The position numbers and the translations under genes were made by a program. The notes below the pieces were generated by a model. It made no database searches, was not told the DNA's origin, and saw only the letters and a program-made list of their open reading frames with translations. A stretch of 64,000 bases of DNA, from assembly GCF_050320395.1 (NCBI RefSeq), contig NZ_CP144459.1, positions 310,001 to 374,000 on the forward strand, read 5' to 3'. Position 1 is the first letter of the stretch. Every line of letters starts with the position of its first letter. Shown piece after piece: positions 62,209-64,000 of the stretch. Source of the stretch: Treponema_C sp050320395. Lineage in GTDB: Bacteria > Spirochaetota > Spirochaetia > Treponematales > Treponemataceae.

Positions 62209-63711
62209 ATGATTGTTGTTGTTGATGCGGGAACTTCCAGTTTGCGGGTTTCGCTTGCGGATTCTTGCGGCACCATTGTATATTACAGTCAAAAAAAATA
62301 CTCGTTATCTTATTCCGCATCCGGTTCGGCTGAAATGGATATGCATGTGTTTACTGAGTTTTTATGGTCGGCTTTGGAAGAGGCTGCGCGCTATGTAAAA
62401 GATAATGCAGTCCGTATAGAGGGCTTTGCGGTTACCGCTCAGCGTTCGTCCGTCATAGCGGTTGATAAATGCGGTAATCCCCTTTCTTGTGCCGTAATGT
62501 GGCAGGATACACGGGCCTGTACTATATGTACCGAATTAAAGGAGGAAGAAGCACATATATATTCGATTACGGGCATGCGTCTTTCTCCGGTTTTTTCCGC
62601 TCCCAAAATGCGGTGGTTTAAAGAAAATAAACCGGACATATACCGGAAAGCGTATAAATTAATCGGCTTTTGCGAATATACGTTGTTTCAGCTATGCGGA
62701 ACTTTTGCAACCGATACATCAATTGCAAGCCGTACCTCCCTCTTTAATATTGCCGAATCGGATTGGGCCGATGAACTTATTGCATTATTCGGAATCGAAA
62801 AAGAAAAACTTTGTCCTCTTATACCGGTCGGTTCCGTTGCGGGCAAAACGACCGAACGTATATCCGCTCTATACGGTATAACCGAACCGCTGCCCGTTAT
62901 TTCTGCAGGAGGCGATCAACAATGTGCGGCCTTGGGACTCGGCTGTATTTCCGCAGGGGATGTTATGATAAATACGGGTACGGGAGCCTTTGTACTCGGT
63001 CTTGTCGATAAGCCCGTCTATGCGTTCGAAAACGGCGTAAGCTGCAATGTATCCGCCATAAACGGACTGTGGGTAGCGGAAGGGAGCGTGTTAAGTGCGG
63101 GTAAAACTCTCGATTGGGTTAACGACCGGTTTTTTGCATCTTCCGATGAAAAATGCAAATATGAGAATTTTACACAAGCCTGTTCTCTTTCGCCTCCCGG
63201 GGCGAACGGACTGCGTTTTTCCGTTCATTTTGCGGGAAAGGGAACTCCGTTTTGGCGCCCGGAAGCACGGGGAGCGCTCTACGGTTTGAATTTTAATGCC
63301 GGCAAAAATGATATTGCCCGTGCGGCTTTGGAAGGAATTGCCGCCGCTGTAGGCGAGTGTTTTGCCTGTGTCGAAAAATCAATGGAAATCGTTTGTCCTG
63401 TTGTTCGTATTTCAGGAGGACTTGCAAAAGATGCTTTGTTTATGCACATACAAGCCGCCGTTTTGGGGAGGCGGATTATGTATACGCAAAAAAGCGAAGC
63501 TACCACCTGCGGCGCATGGATAAGTGCCGCTTGCGCCCTCGGTTTATATTCCGATCACAGGCAGGCCTTTGATGCACTAAGTACACAGGCGGAGATTTCG
63601 TGTTTTGAAAGTACCTTGGAAGAACAAGCTATGTATAGACAGCTTGTTTTGGAATTAACATCTAAAGATAAAAATCAATTTGAGGAGACAATCTATGGCA
63701 AAAATCGATGA
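62209..63711 (+). CDS. FGGY-family carbohydrate kinase
   Basis: The 500-residue kinase has the FGGY layout: N-terminal VVDAGTSSLRVSLAD (ATP phosphate loop), VMWQDTRA with the catalytic Asp region, ISAGGDQQCAALGLG, MINTGTGAFVLG and the C-terminal signature VRISGGLAKDALFMHIQAAVLG. The family includes xylulokinase, L-fuculokinase, glycerol kinase and others. It overlaps an ulaG homologue by 17 bp, so an L-ascorbate- or L-xylulose-related substrate is suggested but not shown. GGGAAGAAGGA precedes the ATG. Confidence 0.85.
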   Translation: MIVVVDAGTSSLRVSLADSCGTIVYYSQKKYSLSYSASGSAEMDMHVFTEFLWSALEEAARYVKDNAVRIEGFAVTAQRSSVIAVDKCGNPLSCAVMWQDTRACTICTELKEEEAHIYSITGMRLSPVFSAPKMRWFKENKPDIYRKAYKLIGFCEYTLFQLCGTFATDTSIASRTSLFNIAESDWADELIALFGIEKEKLCPLIPVGSVAGKTTERISALYGITEPLPVISAGGDQQCAALGLGCISAGDVMINTGTGAFVLGLVDKPVYAFENGVSCNVSAINGLWVAEGSVLSAGKTLDWVNDRFFASSDEKCKYENFTQACSLSPPGANGLRFSVHFAGKGTPFWRPEARGALYGLNFNAGKNDIARAALEGIAAAVGECFACVEKSMEIVCPVVRISGGLAKDALFMHIQAAVLGRRIMYTQKSEATTCGAWISAACALGLYSDHRQAFDALSTQAEISCFESTLEEQAMYRQLVLELTSKDKNQFEETIYGKNR

Positions 63712-64000
63712 AATAACCAGAGAGTCCTGGATATTGGACTCTTTTCCCGAATGGGGAACATGGTTGAATGAAGAAATTGAAGAAGAAATTGTCCGGCCGA
63801 ATACGGTAGCAATGTGGTGGCTCGGAAATGTAGGGCTTTGGGTCAAAACCCCCGGAGGGGCAAATATCTGTACCGACCTTTGGTGCGGCAAGGGAAAACG
63901 TACAAAAAAAGTAAAAGATATGGTTGCAGGGCATCAAATGGCCAATATGGGAGGCTGCCGAAGATTGCAGCCCAATTTACGCAGTTCCGTTTTTGTTATC
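63695..64000 (+). CDS. ulaG: L-ascorbate-6-phosphate lactonase, N-terminal part
   Basis: The frame runs off the window after 102 codons. It matches UlaG closely: MAKIDEITRESWILDSFPEW is followed by WLNEEIEEEIVRPNTVAMWWLG, DLWCGKGK, GHQM and LQPNLR. UlaG is a metallo-beta-lactamase-fold enzyme that opens L-ascorbate 6-phosphate to 3-keto-L-gulonate 6-phosphate. The metal-binding HxHxDH motif would lie just beyond the window. GAGGAGA precedes the ATG, which overlaps the kinase gene. Confidence 0.9.
   Translation, partial: MAKIDEITRESWILDSFPEWGTWLNEEIEEEIVRPNTVAMWWLGNVGLWVKTPGGANICTDLWCGKGKRTKKVKDMVAGHQMANMGGCRRLQPNLRSSVFVI

Noticed and set aside
1..64000. CRISPR arrays, tRNA or rRNA genes, intact insertion sequences
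   Set aside because: No regularly spaced repeats, cloverleaf-like intergenic sequence, rRNA-like segments or transposase genes were seen in any gap.

Overview
The window looks like chromosomal DNA of an oral-type Treponema (Spirochaetota). The strongest pointer is a complete prcB-prcA-prtP locus, the dentilisin protease operon known from Treponema denticola. Supporting signs are many spirochaete-style lipoproteins, a one-piece pyruvate:ferredoxin oxidoreductase, paired TlyC-like proteins and moderate GC. The base composition is higher in GC than I would expect for T. denticola, so a relative such as the T. vincentii/medium group is a guess, not a finding. I saw no rRNA, tRNA, CRISPR array or intact insertion sequence.

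Layout. 1-7.6 kb (minus): purL, a thioredoxin-fold lipoprotein and two TlyC/CorC-like membrane proteins. 7.6-15.2 kb (minus): a LacI-controlled ribose-type sugar system (regulator, permease, ATPase, binding protein, ribokinase, RbsD-like mutarotase, fucose-isomerase-like enzyme) with two palindromic operators. 15.4-19 kb: nifJ. 19.1-24.4 kb: the dentilisin operon. 24.5-31.4 kb: NAD(P)HX repair enzyme, a TetR regulator with two half-size ABC exporters, and an unrecognised protein. 31.4-35.3 kb: a cysteine-cluster protein, a dihydropyrimidinase-like protein that has lost metal ligands, and a lipoprotein. 35.4-45.7 kb: a YesM/YesN-type two-component system divergent from a CUT1 sugar transporter, a GH151-like glycosidase, a PfkB kinase and two small metabolic genes.

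45.7-49.3 kb is an AT-rich, Firmicutes-like block: TetR regulator, ABC-2 exporter, truncated DUF1648 protein and a GntR remnant. It has twin TetR operators and a short leader-peptide ORF overlapping an intrinsic terminator. 49.4-57.7 kb: DEAD-box helicase with a long leader, PAP2-like protein, fhs, thrH-like phosphatase, nitroreductase, pirin and an outer membrane protein. 57.8-64 kb: KamA-like radical SAM enzyme, an alternative sigma factor, divergent polysaccharide deacetylase, tsaD, an FGGY kinase and the start of ulaG, which runs off the window.

The most notable signals are regulatory. (1) The alternative sigma factor gene has a textbook sigma-54 promoter, with two dyad repeats about 80-120 bp upstream placed like an enhancer. 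This recalls the RpoN-RpoS cascade of Borrelia. The same gene carries one in-frame amber codon where glutamine is expected. (2) Several unrelated genes have a -10 box ending about 6 nt before the ATG and no Shine-Dalgarno sequence, which predicts leaderless mRNAs. (3) The exporter in the AT-rich block appears to have both repressor and attenuation control.
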